64,000 nt of DNA, from contig JAYQJO010000001.1 in the NCBI GenBank assembly GCA_038142205.1, positions 744,001 through 808,000 of the forward strand, in the 5' to 3' direction. The translations under genes and the position numbers were made by a program. This document shows, in pieces, positions 36,925-45,330 of the stretch (its first letter is position 1; every line of letters begins with the position of its first letter). The notes beneath the pieces are model-generated. The model was not told the DNA's origin, made no database searches, and was given only the letters and a program-made list of their open reading frames with translations. The stretch comes from UBA7359 sp038142205 (GTDB taxonomy: Bacteria > Pseudomonadota > Gammaproteobacteria > Eutrophobiales > Eutrophobiaceae).

Positions 36925-37878
36925 ATGAATTTTCTAGATTTTGAACAGCCTATTGCTGAGTTAGAAGCTAAAATCGAAGAGCTTCGCCACGTCGGCAATG
37001 ATAAAGAATTAAATATTAATGAAGAAATCTCTCGCTTAAAAAAGCGTAGTTCTGAACTGACAGAATCAATTTTTTCTTCTTTAAGTTCCTGGCAGGTCTC
37101 GCAACTTTCCCGGCATCCGCAAAGACCTTATACACAGGATTATATTGAACGTATTTTTACTGACTTTGAAGAATTGCATGGCGAGCGTAGTTTTGCAGAT
37201 GATGCCGCGATTATTACTGGATTAGCTCGATTAGATAATCAGCCTGTTGCGATTATCGGTCATCAGAAAGGCAGGGATACCAAAGATAGAATTAGACGTA
37301 ACTACGGAATGCCGAAACCTGAAGGTTATCGTAAAGCATTACGGGTTATGAAATTAGCCGAGCGGTTTGAAATACCAGTATTAACGTTTATTGATACACC
37401 TGGTGCTTATCCGGGAATTGATGCTGAAGAACGTGGTCAAAGTGAAGCGATTGCCAGAAACCTAATGGAAATGTCTGAGTTGAAAACACCGGTTGTTGCG
37501 ACAGTAATTGGCGAAGGCGGCTCGGGTGGAGCATTGGCGATTAGTGTCGCTGATCGTTTATTAATGCTTCAATACAGTACTTTTTCCGTAATATCACCAG
37601 AAGGTTGCGCATCAATCTTATGGAAGAGTGCAGACAAAGCGCAAGAAGCGGCTGAGATTATGGGTATTACAGCACCGAGATTAAAAGAGTTAGGCCTGAT
37701 TGATCGTATTGTCGACGAACCTTTAGGTGGAGCGCATCGAAATTTTGATGAAATAGCCAACCAGATTAAGCAGGTTCTAATTGAAGAAGTAACTCAATTA
37801 AATCAACTTTCAAAAGCTGATATTGTTTCGCAAAGACAAGAGAAACTAAGAAATATTGGTGAGTTTAAACAGAATTAA
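36925..37878 (+). CDS. accA: Acetyl-CoA carboxylase carboxyltransferase subunit alpha
   Basis: A 317-residue subunit of the carboxyltransferase that forms malonyl-CoA. It matches E. coli AccA (319) over its length. Motifs include SRHPQRPYTQDYIERIFTDF, GRDTKDRIRRNYGMPKPEGY and the crotonase-fold active site TFIDTPGAYPGIDAEERGQ. EGGSGGALAI and SPEGCASILWK follow. It lies directly behind dnaE (one base), the conserved order. Confidence 0.97.
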   Translation: MNFLDFEQPIAELEAKIEELRHVGNDKELNINEEISRLKKRSSELTESIFSSLSSWQVSQLSRHPQRPYTQDYIERIFTDFEELHGERSFADDAAIITGLARLDNQPVAIIGHQKGRDTKDRIRRNYGMPKPEGYRKALRVMKLAERFEIPVLTFIDTPGAYPGIDAEERGQSEAIARNLMEMSELKTPVVATVIGEGGSGGALAISVADRLLMLQYSTFSVISPEGCASILWKSADKAQEAAEIMGITAPRLKELGLIDRIVDEPLGGAHRNFDEIANQIKQVLIEEVTQLNQLSKADIVSQRQEKLRNIGEFKQN

Positions 37879-37892
37879 TTGCTAGAATGTTA

Positions 37893-37922
37893 AGACGTTT
37901 CTAAATTATTTTAGAGAAGTCT
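37893..37922 (+). terminator. Hairpin between accA and tilS
   Basis: Arms of 13 bases (AGACGTTTCTAAA and its near complement) pair at 11 positions across a four-base loop, in the 53-base gap. No clear T-tract follows, so it may be only a weak terminator or attenuator. Confidence 0.35.
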
Positions 37923-37931
37923 GTTAAACAT

Positions 37932-39287
37932 ATGGGAAAAACAGTATCAACTCTATGTAGCGATAGTTTTCTGTCTGTTCTGCAAGAGCTCGGCAACGTA
38001 AACAAACTTTGGCTTGCGTACAGCGGCGGGATGGACTCCAGTGTCCTTCTACATCTCTTTTATTCAAATAAAGAAAAAATCAGGCATAAGATTGAAGTCC
38101 TCTATGTCAATCATGGTTTGCAGCAAGAAGCGGATGACTGGTCAGTATTTTGTCAGAAACAATGCGAAGAGTACGACTTTCCTTTTACTGAATTAAAGGT
38201 TTCTGAGTCTTGCCCGAAAGGTGAAAGTGTTGAAGCCTGGGCCAGAGAAAAACGCTATCAGCTTATTGACGATATTATGGAGCCGAATGACGTGCTTTTT
38301 AGCGGGCATCATAAAGACGATCAAGTCGAAACTTTTTTTCTACAGGCTTTAAGAGGAGCAGGGGTTCGCGGCTTGTCAGCGATGCCGCTAATCAAAAAAA
38401 AGAAAAACACATTCTATGTAAGACCACTATTGGTTTATTCGCGTGAAGAAATAAAGCATTATGCCAATGAGCATGATTTAAACTGGCAAGAGGATAAAAG
38501 TAATTCTGATAGTCGTTATGATAGAAATTATTTCAGGCATAATCTGGCAGCTGTTATTGAAGAAAAATGGCCAGCTTACCGGGATACCATAAATCGACTT
38601 ATTGAGAATCAGAAAGAAACCAGGCTAATACTAGATGAACTTGCAATAGAAGATATTAACAATGCAAAGAACGATAATGAAATCAGCCTTGATATAAATA
38701 CTATTAAAACGCTGAGTAAAGCCAGACAGAAAAACTTGATCTTTGTTTGGCTAGAACAGCTTGGTTTACAAACACCGGGTTCCAGGCATATTGAAAAAAT
38801 TATTTCAGATATTATTAATTCAGACTTGGATAAATCACCTTGTGTAAACTGGCCTGATGTTGAAATAAGACGTTATAAAAATACACTTTATGCTTTAAAG
38901 GCTATGCAGAATTATGATGCTGATACCGAATTTAAATGGCAGCCTGAAAGTATTTTAAATATTTTTGAAGAAACATTAATAGCTAAACGAGCTAAAGGAA
39001 TAGGTATCTCGCAAAATAAAGTTAATGGGCATGATTTTATTGTTCGTTTTAGAAAAGGCGGTGAAAAAATCAAGCCAGGCCATTCTTCTCATAGTAAAAC
39101 GGTTAAACAATTATTTCAGGAGCATTCCGTTTTACCCTGGTATAGAAATAAAATTCCGCTTGTTTATGTAAATAACGAACTAGTCGCGATTCCTGGTTTT
39201 TGTGTGGACAAAAAGTATATAGCGGAAAAAGATGAAGCGGCGTGGGATATTCATTGGTCAGGCTTTGATAAGGCTATTCAGCTGTGA
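37932..39287 (+). CDS. tilS: tRNA(Ile)-lysidine synthase TilS
   Basis: A 451-residue ATP-dependent ligase that attaches lysine to C34 of the AUA-reading isoleucine tRNA, essential for decoding. The PP-loop motif SGGMDSSVLLHL is near residue 35. VNHGLQQEADDW, SGHHKDDQVETFFLQALRGAG and the DxSN segment DKSNSDSRYDRNYFRH are diagnostic. The central and C-terminal tRNA-binding domains are present (FRKGGEKIKPGHSSHSKTVKQLFQ). Length resembles E. coli TilS (432). Its stop overlaps the start of the next gene. Confidence 0.96.
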   Translation: MGKTVSTLCSDSFLSVLQELGNVNKLWLAYSGGMDSSVLLHLFYSNKEKIRHKIEVLYVNHGLQQEADDWSVFCQKQCEEYDFPFTELKVSESCPKGESVEAWAREKRYQLIDDIMEPNDVLFSGHHKDDQVETFFLQALRGAGVRGLSAMPLIKKKKNTFYVRPLLVYSREEIKHYANEHDLNWQEDKSNSDSRYDRNYFRHNLAAVIEEKWPAYRDTINRLIENQKETRLILDELAIEDINNAKNDNEISLDINTIKTLSKARQKNLIFVWLEQLGLQTPGSRHIEKIISDIINSDLDKSPCVNWPDVEIRRYKNTLYALKAMQNYDADTEFKWQPESILNIFEETLIAKRAKGIGISQNKVNGHDFIVRFRKGGEKIKPGHSSHSKTVKQLFQEHSVLPWYRNKIPLVYVNNELVAIPGFCVDKKYIAEKDEAAWDIHWSGFDKAIQL

Positions 39288-40081
39288 TGGGAAATATATT
39301 TCATCTCGCACTTCAATGCTTAATTGAATCTGATATTGATAAGAAATTATCAATGTCTATCGATGCGGTTAAAAAAATAAAATCAGGTTCAATTGAATAT
39401 ACAACCAGCAACCTGGAATTTGAAAATGTAATGCCAGGCAGGCCTGATAAACCGGAGCTAATCAAACCTAAGGATGTTGTCCGGAGAAATACACATACAG
39501 AAGAGGGCAGAGCGGCAATGGTTCATTCCTTTGCCCATATAGAATTCAATGCAATTAATCTTGCATGGGACTTGATTTGGCGCTTTCAGGATATGCCGAA
39601 AGAATTTTATCTGGATTGGGCGCAGGTAGCAGAAGAAGAAACAAAGCATTTCAAATTATTACGAGATTACCTGAATAGAAAAAGCTATGACTATGGTAGT
39701 TTTCCTGCGCATGATGGTCTATGGATGATAGCAGAACAGACCAAACATGATATATTACTTCGTCTTGCTGTCGTTCCCAGAATTATGGAAGCTAGAGGAT
39801 TGGATGTAACACCTGATTTGATTGAACGTTTCAGACAAGCAAAAGATGATGACATGGTAACAATACTTGAGTTAATCCTTGAGGAAGAAATTGGTCATGT
39901 TATGTTCGGAACAAAATGGTACCGGTTTATCTGTCAGCGTATGGAAAAAGATCCGGAAGAAAAGTTCAGAGAGATAATGAACGACTACCTCCCTTCTTCC
40001 AAAACTAAGAAAATAAATAAAAACGCGCGATTGAAGGCCGGTTTTAGTCAAGCCGAAATTGATTACTTAATAGAGGCATAA
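39287..40081 (+). CDS. DUF455 ferritin-like domain protein
   Basis: A 264-residue protein with a four-helix ferritin-like fold. Candidate di-iron ligands are visible in HSFAHIEFNAINLAW, EEETKHFKLLRDYL and EEEIGHVMFGTKWY, in the Glu-x-x-His spacing of the family. Members of DUF455 are widespread, but their reaction is not established; one relative occurs fused or adjacent to tRNA-modifying enzymes. The ATG at 39287 overlaps the tilS stop (TGATG), implying translational coupling. A GTG three bases earlier is possible too. Confidence 0.8.
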   Translation: MGNIFHLALQCLIESDIDKKLSMSIDAVKKIKSGSIEYTTSNLEFENVMPGRPDKPELIKPKDVVRRNTHTEEGRAAMVHSFAHIEFNAINLAWDLIWRFQDMPKEFYLDWAQVAEEETKHFKLLRDYLNRKSYDYGSFPAHDGLWMIAEQTKHDILLRLAVVPRIMEARGLDVTPDLIERFRQAKDDDMVTILELILEEEIGHVMFGTKWYRFICQRMEKDPEEKFREIMNDYLPSSKTKKINKNARLKAGFSQAEIDYLIEA

Positions 40082-40095
40082 CGTAAATTAATAGT

Positions 40096-40833
40096 ATGAG
40101 TATCTTTGATAAAATCAAATCCTGCTTTTCAAAAAAAACGAATAATAAAAAAGTTTCAAATACTCAGTTTAATGTTCAGTCTGTTGAATTATCAATGGAT
40201 GAAAGAGAAGAGAAAGTTTTTGAAAAAGAAACATTAAATTTACAGAAACTTTATGAACAATGGTCATGCAAGGAAGAGTGGTTGTTATATAACGAAGGTA
40301 TTCCTTTACTCTTTGGTGTAGAACCAGGGAGTAAAAATAGTGATGAAGATCTTTCAGATAAAATAGAAAGTTTATGGAAACATGCTCAGGATTGCGTAAA
40401 TAAAAATTTATTGACTGTTATTAATAAAGAAAAGCCCGTTGTTGAATGGCTGGTTAGACCATTAGATCTTTACTCATGGGGAACAGTGAGCAGAATATCT
40501 ATGCCGGAAGAATTTAGTTTGCTCATGTCTTTTGTCGCGCAAACTGTAAAACCTGTCCATGTTCAGCCCGAACATGCTTTAAGCGAGAATAATCAGGATA
40601 TTTTATATCAAAAACATAGGGAAATTGTACTTGGCGCAGCAACATCTTTATTAGTTAATGCGCCAGAGTTATGTAAAAATAAAAAAGGGAAAGTAGTCAG
40701 TAATTTAATTGCTAAAAATATTTTAGAAAACGAAAAACAATGGTTTGCTGATGACAGACCTATGTTAGCTGAAACAGCAATGACAGATTTAATTGAAGAA
40801 TACTTGAAGCTAACCAGACCAGTCATTAGTTAG
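40096..40833 (+). CDS. Conserved-looking protein of unknown function
   Basis: A 245-residue soluble protein that I do not recognise. The first 60 residues are Lys/Glu-rich and low in hydrophobics. A tryptophan-rich block follows (EEWLLYNEGIPLLFGVEPGS, then VEWLVRPLDLYSWGTVSRISMP, EFSLLMSFVAQTVK) that looks like a folded core. The C-terminal part is helical and charged. No signal peptide or membrane helix is visible. It lies 14 bases after the DUF455 gene on the same strand and 14 bases tail-to-tail from the VWA-FHA gene. Confidence 0.6.
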   Translation: MSIFDKIKSCFSKKTNNKKVSNTQFNVQSVELSMDEREEKVFEKETLNLQKLYEQWSCKEEWLLYNEGIPLLFGVEPGSKNSDEDLSDKIESLWKHAQDCVNKNLLTVINKEKPVVEWLVRPLDLYSWGTVSRISMPEEFSLLMSFVAQTVKPVHVQPEHALSENNQDILYQKHREIVLGAATSLLVNAPELCKNKKGKVVSNLIAKNILENEKQWFADDRPMLAETAMTDLIEEYLKLTRPVIS

Positions 40834-40847
40834 TTTATTGTTGTTAG

Positions 40848-42356
40848 TTAACTTATACTGGGCATCCTGGTATTTTGCATTTCGGTTTGATCTTCAATGT
40901 CATAATCGGCAGCATGTAAGGTAAAGTTCATAAAGAAATCGCCTATTTCTAATAGATCATCTTCATTAAGTTCTGCTTTTCCGATTTTTTCATTATTGAT
41001 ATAAACTCCATTTGTAGAGTTTGTATCGATTATTTCAAATTTGCCTTCACTGGTTCGATGTATCTCTGCATGACGTCTTGAAACAGACGTGTCATCTAAG
41101 CAGACTTCATTATCTTTACTGCGTCCAATCCGACAGATCGTTCTTGTTAGTGGGTAACGCGTTTTATTTTCATCGTTAGAAATTAAATAAGCATAAGGCC
41201 GATATTCTGTTTTGGGGCTACTGCTTTGTTGTATCGGTTTTCTCCATAAAAGAAACAGTATTATTAACATAAAAATTATTATGATAATAAAGCCGGCAGG
41301 CAGACCATACCAAAGCCATAAATTAACCGGTTGCTGTGGAGCCTGCTTGGTAATGATTTGTATTGGCACATTACTTATTTCTTTGATTTCTGAAATAGCT
41401 TCAGTTTTTTGTTGTATTACTTCAGGCGTTGTTTGAACAGATGTTTCAGTTATTTTTTCCTGTTTATTTATTGTTACAGGAATTCGAACCAGCTTATTAC
41501 CTTTTTCAGTATTGAATGAGACTGTTATGGTATTTATTGTTTCTGCCGACTGGGATAAAGCATCTAATGACACAGAGAAATGACCGCCAGTATCTATGCT
41601 GTTAAAGAAAAGCTTGGTTTCATTCACAGGCAAATCATATGACATGTCAGATTCAATATAAGAACCACCGGTTTCTTCGCTTAACCTTCTTATTACTTGT
41701 AATGACACAGATAAGGCTACTGAACGAGGGAACCCAATAGAGTTAATTACAATACCGGAGTTCCGTGCCATTTTTATTACATCAGAATGAAAGTAGGCCT
41801 TATCTTCTGCCTGTCCGTCTGATAATAAAACAAGAAGTTTTCTTTTAGCTAAAGCTGTGTCCAAGTGTTTGATAGCTTGTAATAAATTTCTGTATAACTC
41901 AGTCGTTTGTCCTGCCGCTTTCAGTTTATTAAGAGATTCATTCAGTGACGAAATTGGTGACCCTATCGGTGAAAGAATATTTAGCGATTTATCAAAAGAT
42001 GCTAGACCTGCTTTTTCATTCGATTTTAAGTTCGAAAAAAACTCTTTAAGTTGATTTTTGTTTTTTTCAACAACATTTTTTCTGCCAGGATCACTTGTAT
42101 CTATTAAAAATAAAATTGCAGTTTGTTCGCCAGAGTCTAAAAAGTTTTGTGTATTTTCTATAGTGAGCTCAATATTATTTGAGCTAGCACTAATTGAAGA
42201 AATGCTGATATTTTTTAGTGTTCGATAATCACAGTTAAGCAGGTTTTCGAATTGTTCGCATTTGATATCAAAATTATGGGTTAAGGTATTCCATGATAAT
42301 GATGGAATACTATAAGCCAATAAAAGTAAGAAAGATGGAAGTAATGTTTTTTTCAA
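40848..42356 (-). CDS. Transmembrane VWA-FHA signalling protein
   Basis: A 502-residue protein with a signal sequence (1-21), a periplasmic von Willebrand A domain (about 78-255), a Ser/Thr/Gln-rich linker, one membrane helix (345-371) and a cytoplasmic FHA domain (about 400-480). The FHA motifs GRS (411), SRRH (426) and NSTNG (446) are all kept, so phosphothreonine binding is likely. The VWA metal site is partial: DTSDP at 86-90 has Pro in place of the second Ser, while Asp180 (LLSDGQ) is present. It is the last gene of the 45.3-40.8 kb envelope run. It may link a phosphorylation signal inside to a binding event outside. Confidence 0.85.
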   Translation of the reverse strand: MKKTLLPSFLLLLAYSIPSLSWNTLTHNFDIKCEQFENLLNCDYRTLKNISISSISASSNNIELTIENTQNFLDSGEQTAILFLIDTSDPGRKNVVEKNKNQLKEFFSNLKSNEKAGLASFDKSLNILSPIGSPISSLNESLNKLKAAGQTTELYRNLLQAIKHLDTALAKRKLLVLLSDGQAEDKAYFHSDVIKMARNSGIVINSIGFPRSVALSVSLQVIRRLSEETGGSYIESDMSYDLPVNETKLFFNSIDTGGHFSVSLDALSQSAETINTITVSFNTEKGNKLVRIPVTINKQEKITETSVQTTPEVIQQKTEAISEIKEISNVPIQIITKQAPQQPVNLWLWYGLPAGFIIIIIFMLIILFLLWRKPIQQSSSPKTEYRPYAYLISNDENKTRYPLTRTICRIGRSKDNEVCLDDTSVSRRHAEIHRTSEGKFEIIDTNSTNGVYINNEKIGKAELNEDDLLEIGDFFMNFTLHAADYDIEDQTEMQNTRMPSIS

Positions 42357-42367
42357 AAAAAACTTGC

Positions 42368-42883
42368 CTAGCCTTTGTCTGGAAATAATGGATCGGGTAA
42401 ATCATAGAACTCTATTTTAACTGACTTTACTCCGCGTCTTTGTTCCTCTACTTTAGTTACCATATCGTCTGGCTTTTTAAACTCACCCATTTGTTCAATG
42501 TCTTTGTCCAATTTTGCTTTCACACTGATAACTTTTTCATGTAACTCGCTTGAGTATTCAAATTCGTAAGCACGTGGTTCCGGTGTGTCTGTCATGTTTT
42601 CTATTTCAGTAAGCCAAAGGTAGATCGAACCCTCTTTACCCAGTTCTTTATTAGGCTGAGCGACATGTGCGGCAATGAGACGAAATTGTTCTGGCGGATA
42701 GTCTGATGTTGGCCAACCAAGCAGAGGAGGGAATGAATAATAACTAATCAGATAAAATGCAGAAGTGATTACAATTGTTATAGCTTTAACAAGCCAGGAC
42801 CATTTTGAGTAAAGGTTAATACTCAATAATAATAGAGCAAGCAGGATATAAGCTGAAATAAGTCCGGTTATACCTAATGTCAC
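42368..42883 (-). CDS. Small two-helix membrane protein of unknown function
   Basis: A 171-residue protein with two N-terminal membrane helices (about 5-23 and 30-50) and a soluble C-terminal part. The segment after the second helix reads FPPLLGWPTSDYPPEQFRLI and is followed by a beta-rich stretch (GSIYLWLTEIE) and a charged helix. I do not recognise the family. It sits 11 bases before the VWA-FHA gene and 34 after the ExbD-like gene, so it is probably part of the same complex or operon. Confidence 0.6.
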   Translation of the reverse strand: MTLGITGLISAYILLALLLLSINLYSKWSWLVKAITIVITSAFYLISYYSFPPLLGWPTSDYPPEQFRLIAAHVAQPNKELGKEGSIYLWLTEIENMTDTPEPRAYEFEYSSELHEKVISVKAKLDKDIEQMGEFKKPDDMVTKVEEQRRGVKSVKIEFYDLPDPLFPDKG

Positions 42884-42917
42884 AATAGTTTCCTCAATAT
42901 TTTAATTTAATATTTTA

Positions 42918-43511
42918 CTAACCTACATCTACAAGAGATTTTGGTAAAAAGTTAATGCCATAAATGTTACCGTCGCGACCAACTGTAAAACGAACAGCTG
43001 TTTTTTCTTCGCCCCTTTTTTCCATATTAACGGTACCGTAATAAACAATTTTCAATTTAGGATTTACCTTTGCTAATCTAACATTAACGTCGACAGGTCG
43101 GCCTGTTTCTGAGGCGTAATAGTGAAGATTGACAATATACTCACCTTGAACAACGCCTCTTAATGTTACAACTTCTTGATTTAGCGGGTTTTGAACTTCT
43201 TCGCCATTAATTGTAATCGTATCATTAACCAGACCACGATCATCACGATCTAAATGCAATAAGCCTGCCTCTGGTGTTCTAAACCAGACAACCTGTCCTT
43301 CCGGATCTTCAACCCAAACATCGACATCATCCGGACTATTATCTTCCCAGGTTATGGTTAATATATATTCTGCTTTGGGATCAATAATACCTGTTTTGGC
43401 TTCCGGATTCATAAACATAATGGCAACCAGAAACAAAAAGGTAAAACCTAATAGGGCATTAAAAAGTAAGTCAGTAAAAGGATCTGAACGGAGTCGCTCT
43501 TTAACACGCAC
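42918..43511 (-). CDS. ExbD/MotB-like single-span protein with YfaP/DUF2135-like periplasmic domain
   Basis: A 197-residue protein with a short basic N-terminus, one membrane helix (residues 15-34) and a beta-rich periplasmic domain. DPFTDLLFNALLGF leads into the helix and places Asp14 where MotB, ExbD and TolR carry their proton-accepting Asp. The soluble part (LTITWEDNSPDDVDVWVEDPEGQ, then GLLHLDRDDRG and GEYIVNLHYYAS) has the strand pattern of YfaP/DUF2135 beta-sandwich domains. It has no OmpA-like peptidoglycan-binding domain. It is three bases downstream of the MotA/TolQ/ExbB-type gene. The pairing is strong evidence for a two-component ion-driven motor, but that role is inference. Confidence 0.65.
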   Translation of the reverse strand: MRVKERLRSDPFTDLLFNALLGFTFLFLVAIMFMNPEAKTGIIDPKAEYILTITWEDNSPDDVDVWVEDPEGQVVWFRTPEAGLLHLDRDDRGLVNDTITINGEEVQNPLNQEVVTLRGVVQGEYIVNLHYYASETGRPVDVNVRLAKVNPKLKIVYYGTVNMEKRGEEKTAVRFTVGRDGNIYGINFLPKSLVDVG

Positions 43512-43514
43512 TAT

Positions 43515-44261
43515 TTATGCACCGTTAAGTTTTGGAATAACATGCACTTGTGTCAAGTGCCGGGTTAATTCAATTAATTCATCAACATGTCTGTCTATCA
43601 TGTGATATTGCATGGCAGAAAGGATGCTGCAAACAAGGCCCGCCAGCGTAGTATAAAGCGCAGTACCCATACCATTACTCATGTGTTGAAGAATTTTTTG
43701 CATATTACTGACATCAAAGTCAGCAATATTCGCTACAGAACCCAACATGAAAATAAAGCCGATAATCGTGCCAAGCAGCCCCAGTTTTAACATCATGTCA
43801 GAAACAAACCAACCTATTTCCTGAGGGCCTTTTAAACGTGATTCATATACATCAATCAAGTCGGACGTAGAGCTTGATTCTTCTGAGTTTGATGATGATT
43901 TATTCGTTAAATATACGTCACCGATATAATCGGTCATAAAACAATCAGGTAGTTTTTCTGTCGAATTAATATAGATAGCGTCATCATCATCAACTTTTAT
44001 GTCCAGTTTATCTTTACTTTTGATCAAACTATCAATTTGTTTTGAGAGGTTTGCTTGCGATGAAATTCTAAAAGTCAGTTTGGCGCAATGCAGGGTAATG
44101 AGAAAATAAACCAAAACGATAACCAATGAGATTCGGCTTTTATCTATAGCAAAGAGCAGGGTAAAGACGCCTTCATCCCATGCAATGAAGACTAAAAATA
44201 TAATGAGGCCAGTTAATATTAACCACTTAAGTAATAAACTGTGTTCTGGTTGTTCCTTCAT
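43515..44261 (-). CDS. MotA/TolQ/ExbB-family proton channel protein
   Basis: A 248-residue inner-membrane protein. Four hydrophobic segments are visible (about 10-27, 43-60, 152-173 and 198-216). The conserved core of the family, LKLGLLGTIIGFIFMLGSV and GMGTALYTTLAGLVCSI, lies in helices three and four. The cytoplasmic loop between helices two and three is about 90 residues, rich in Ser/Asp/Lys. It is too short to be ZorA and has no flagellar or TonB/Tol context. With the adjoining single-span protein it should form a 5:2-type complex powered by proton or sodium flow. The starting ATG lies 38 bases after the DUF302 lipoprotein gene. Confidence 0.85.
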   Translation of the reverse strand: MKEQPEHSLLLKWLILTGLIIFLVFIAWDEGVFTLLFAIDKSRISLVIVLVYFLITLHCAKLTFRISSQANLSKQIDSLIKSKDKLDIKVDDDDAIYINSTEKLPDCFMTDYIGDVYLTNKSSSNSEESSSTSDLIDVYESRLKGPQEIGWFVSDMMLKLGLLGTIIGFIFMLGSVANIADFDVSNMQKILQHMSNGMGTALYTTLAGLVCSILSAMQYHMIDRHVDELIELTRHLTQVHVIPKLNGA

Positions 44262-44299
44262 GTTTTGAGCGTACCTTACAGTTAAATTAATTGCTGTAA

Positions 44300-44773
44300 T
44301 TAATCTCGTTCTAGAATAAACGGATTTTCAGATGCGGCATATTCTACCATCAAACGTAGGGTTTGATTGATATTTCTGGCAATTTTATCCATTTCTTTAT
44401 TACTCGTGTTGACCGGTAACAAACGCGTCCCAATCAGAATATCTCCCATATACTCCGATACGGTTATTTTGTATGGACAGTAATTAATATAACGCGGATC
44501 GATTCGTAACATTTCTTCTGCTAACGTCAGGTTACAAAATAAGATAACTTCATTTTGTGGGAAATTTTTACTGCCTCGTTCTTTGATAGCGCTCCCGATA
44601 TGTAAACGGTTAGTAATGCGGAAATTATTTTCAGTGATAGCAAATTCACTATCCTGAATAACATCAAGAAAAGTTTTATTTGTTTTTATCTCGTATATTT
44701 GACTCGTTTCATTAGAGCATGCAATCAGGGAAATGAGAAAAACAAAGAAGCTGAAATGTGATAGTAATTTCAT
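44300..44773 (-). CDS. DUF302-like lipoprotein
   Basis: A 157-residue lipoprotein: the signal peptide ends in LIAC with the lipidated Cys19. The mature part resembles DUF302 domains (FLDVIQDSEFAITENNFRI, then VILFCNLTLAEEMLRIDPRY and CPYKITVSEYMGDILIG). DUF302 proteins occur in the periplasm and are of unclear biochemical function. The gene overlaps the L,D-transpeptidase gene by four bases (ATGA). It precedes the MotA/TolQ/ExbB-type gene, so it probably belongs to the same envelope cluster. Confidence 0.7.
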   Translation of the reverse strand: MKLLSHFSFFVFLISLIACSNETSQIYEIKTNKTFLDVIQDSEFAITENNFRITNRLHIGSAIKERGSKNFPQNEVILFCNLTLAEEMLRIDPRYINYCPYKITVSEYMGDILIGTRLLPVNTSNKEMDKIARNINQTLRLMVEYAASENPFILERD

Positions 44774-45330
44774 TCTTTGATTATGACGGCTGTACCTACA
44801 TCGATAAACCTTCTCAAATCATTTATTTCTGCATTTGTTAATGCAATGCAGCCTTCAGTCCAGTTAATACCCTCGTGGATTGCCAGTTTCTTTTCAGTTT
44901 CTTCTCCTAACCCATGAATCCCTATAAACCCGCCTAGCTTTGTATCTTGTGGAGGTATTTCCCTATTTTTATACGCAGAGGCAATGCGTTTAAATTCCCT
45001 TGAATCAATCACTTTATTTTTATAGCCATACCAGGCATCAACAAGATTAGGGTAATCTAGCTGGATAAAATAATGAAAACGATTACTTTCTTTGAATTTT
45101 GATATGCGATAAACACCTTGTGGTGTTTTGCTATCGCCTTGTTGACGTTTTGTGCCTTTACCGCCTTTTCCTGTAGCAATGTGATATTTTTTTACTATTT
45201 CACCTGCTTTTTCGACGATAAGTTCGTTGTCTTTTTTTGAGATAAGAAGCTGGTATTCGCTTGCTTGAGGTAGAGAAACTGAAAATAGAAAAGTGAAAAA
45301 AAGGAGCGTTTGAGTAAGTAATTTATACAT
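44770..45330 (-). CDS. L,D-transpeptidase (YkuD domain)
   Basis: A 186-residue secreted enzyme with a signal peptide (about 1-23). The YkuD catalytic region has IHGLGEE and the nucleophile Cys in NWTEGCIALTNAEI near residue 162. The start of the domain (LLISKKDNELIVEKAGEIVKKY, TGKGGKGTKRQQGDSKTPQG) fits the family. It is a short form without LysM or other binding domain. Such enzymes make 3-3 peptidoglycan crosslinks or attach proteins to peptidoglycan. It is the first gene of the envelope run on the minus strand and divergent from the cytochrome b561 gene. Confidence 0.9.
   Translation of the reverse strand: MYKLLTQTLLFFTFLFSVSLPQASEYQLLISKKDNELIVEKAGEIVKKYHIATGKGGKGTKRQQGDSKTPQGVYRISKFKESNRFHYFIQLDYPNLVDAWYGYKNKVIDSREFKRIASAYKNREIPPQDTKLGGFIGIHGLGEETEKKLAIHEGINWTEGCIALTNAEINDLRRFIDVGTAVIIKE

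Noticed and set aside
42918..44261. Zorya-type anti-phage system (ZorA/ZorB)
   Set aside because: The MotA/TolQ/ExbB protein is only 248 residues without the long cytoplasmic tail of ZorA. The partner has no OmpA-like domain, and no ZorC, ZorD or ZorE lies nearby.
43515..44261. Flagellar stator or TolQ/ExbB of the Tol or TonB system
   Set aside because: No flagellar, tolA/tolB/pal or tonB gene is adjacent, and the loop between helices two and three does not look like MotA or TolQ. Only the family-level call is kept.
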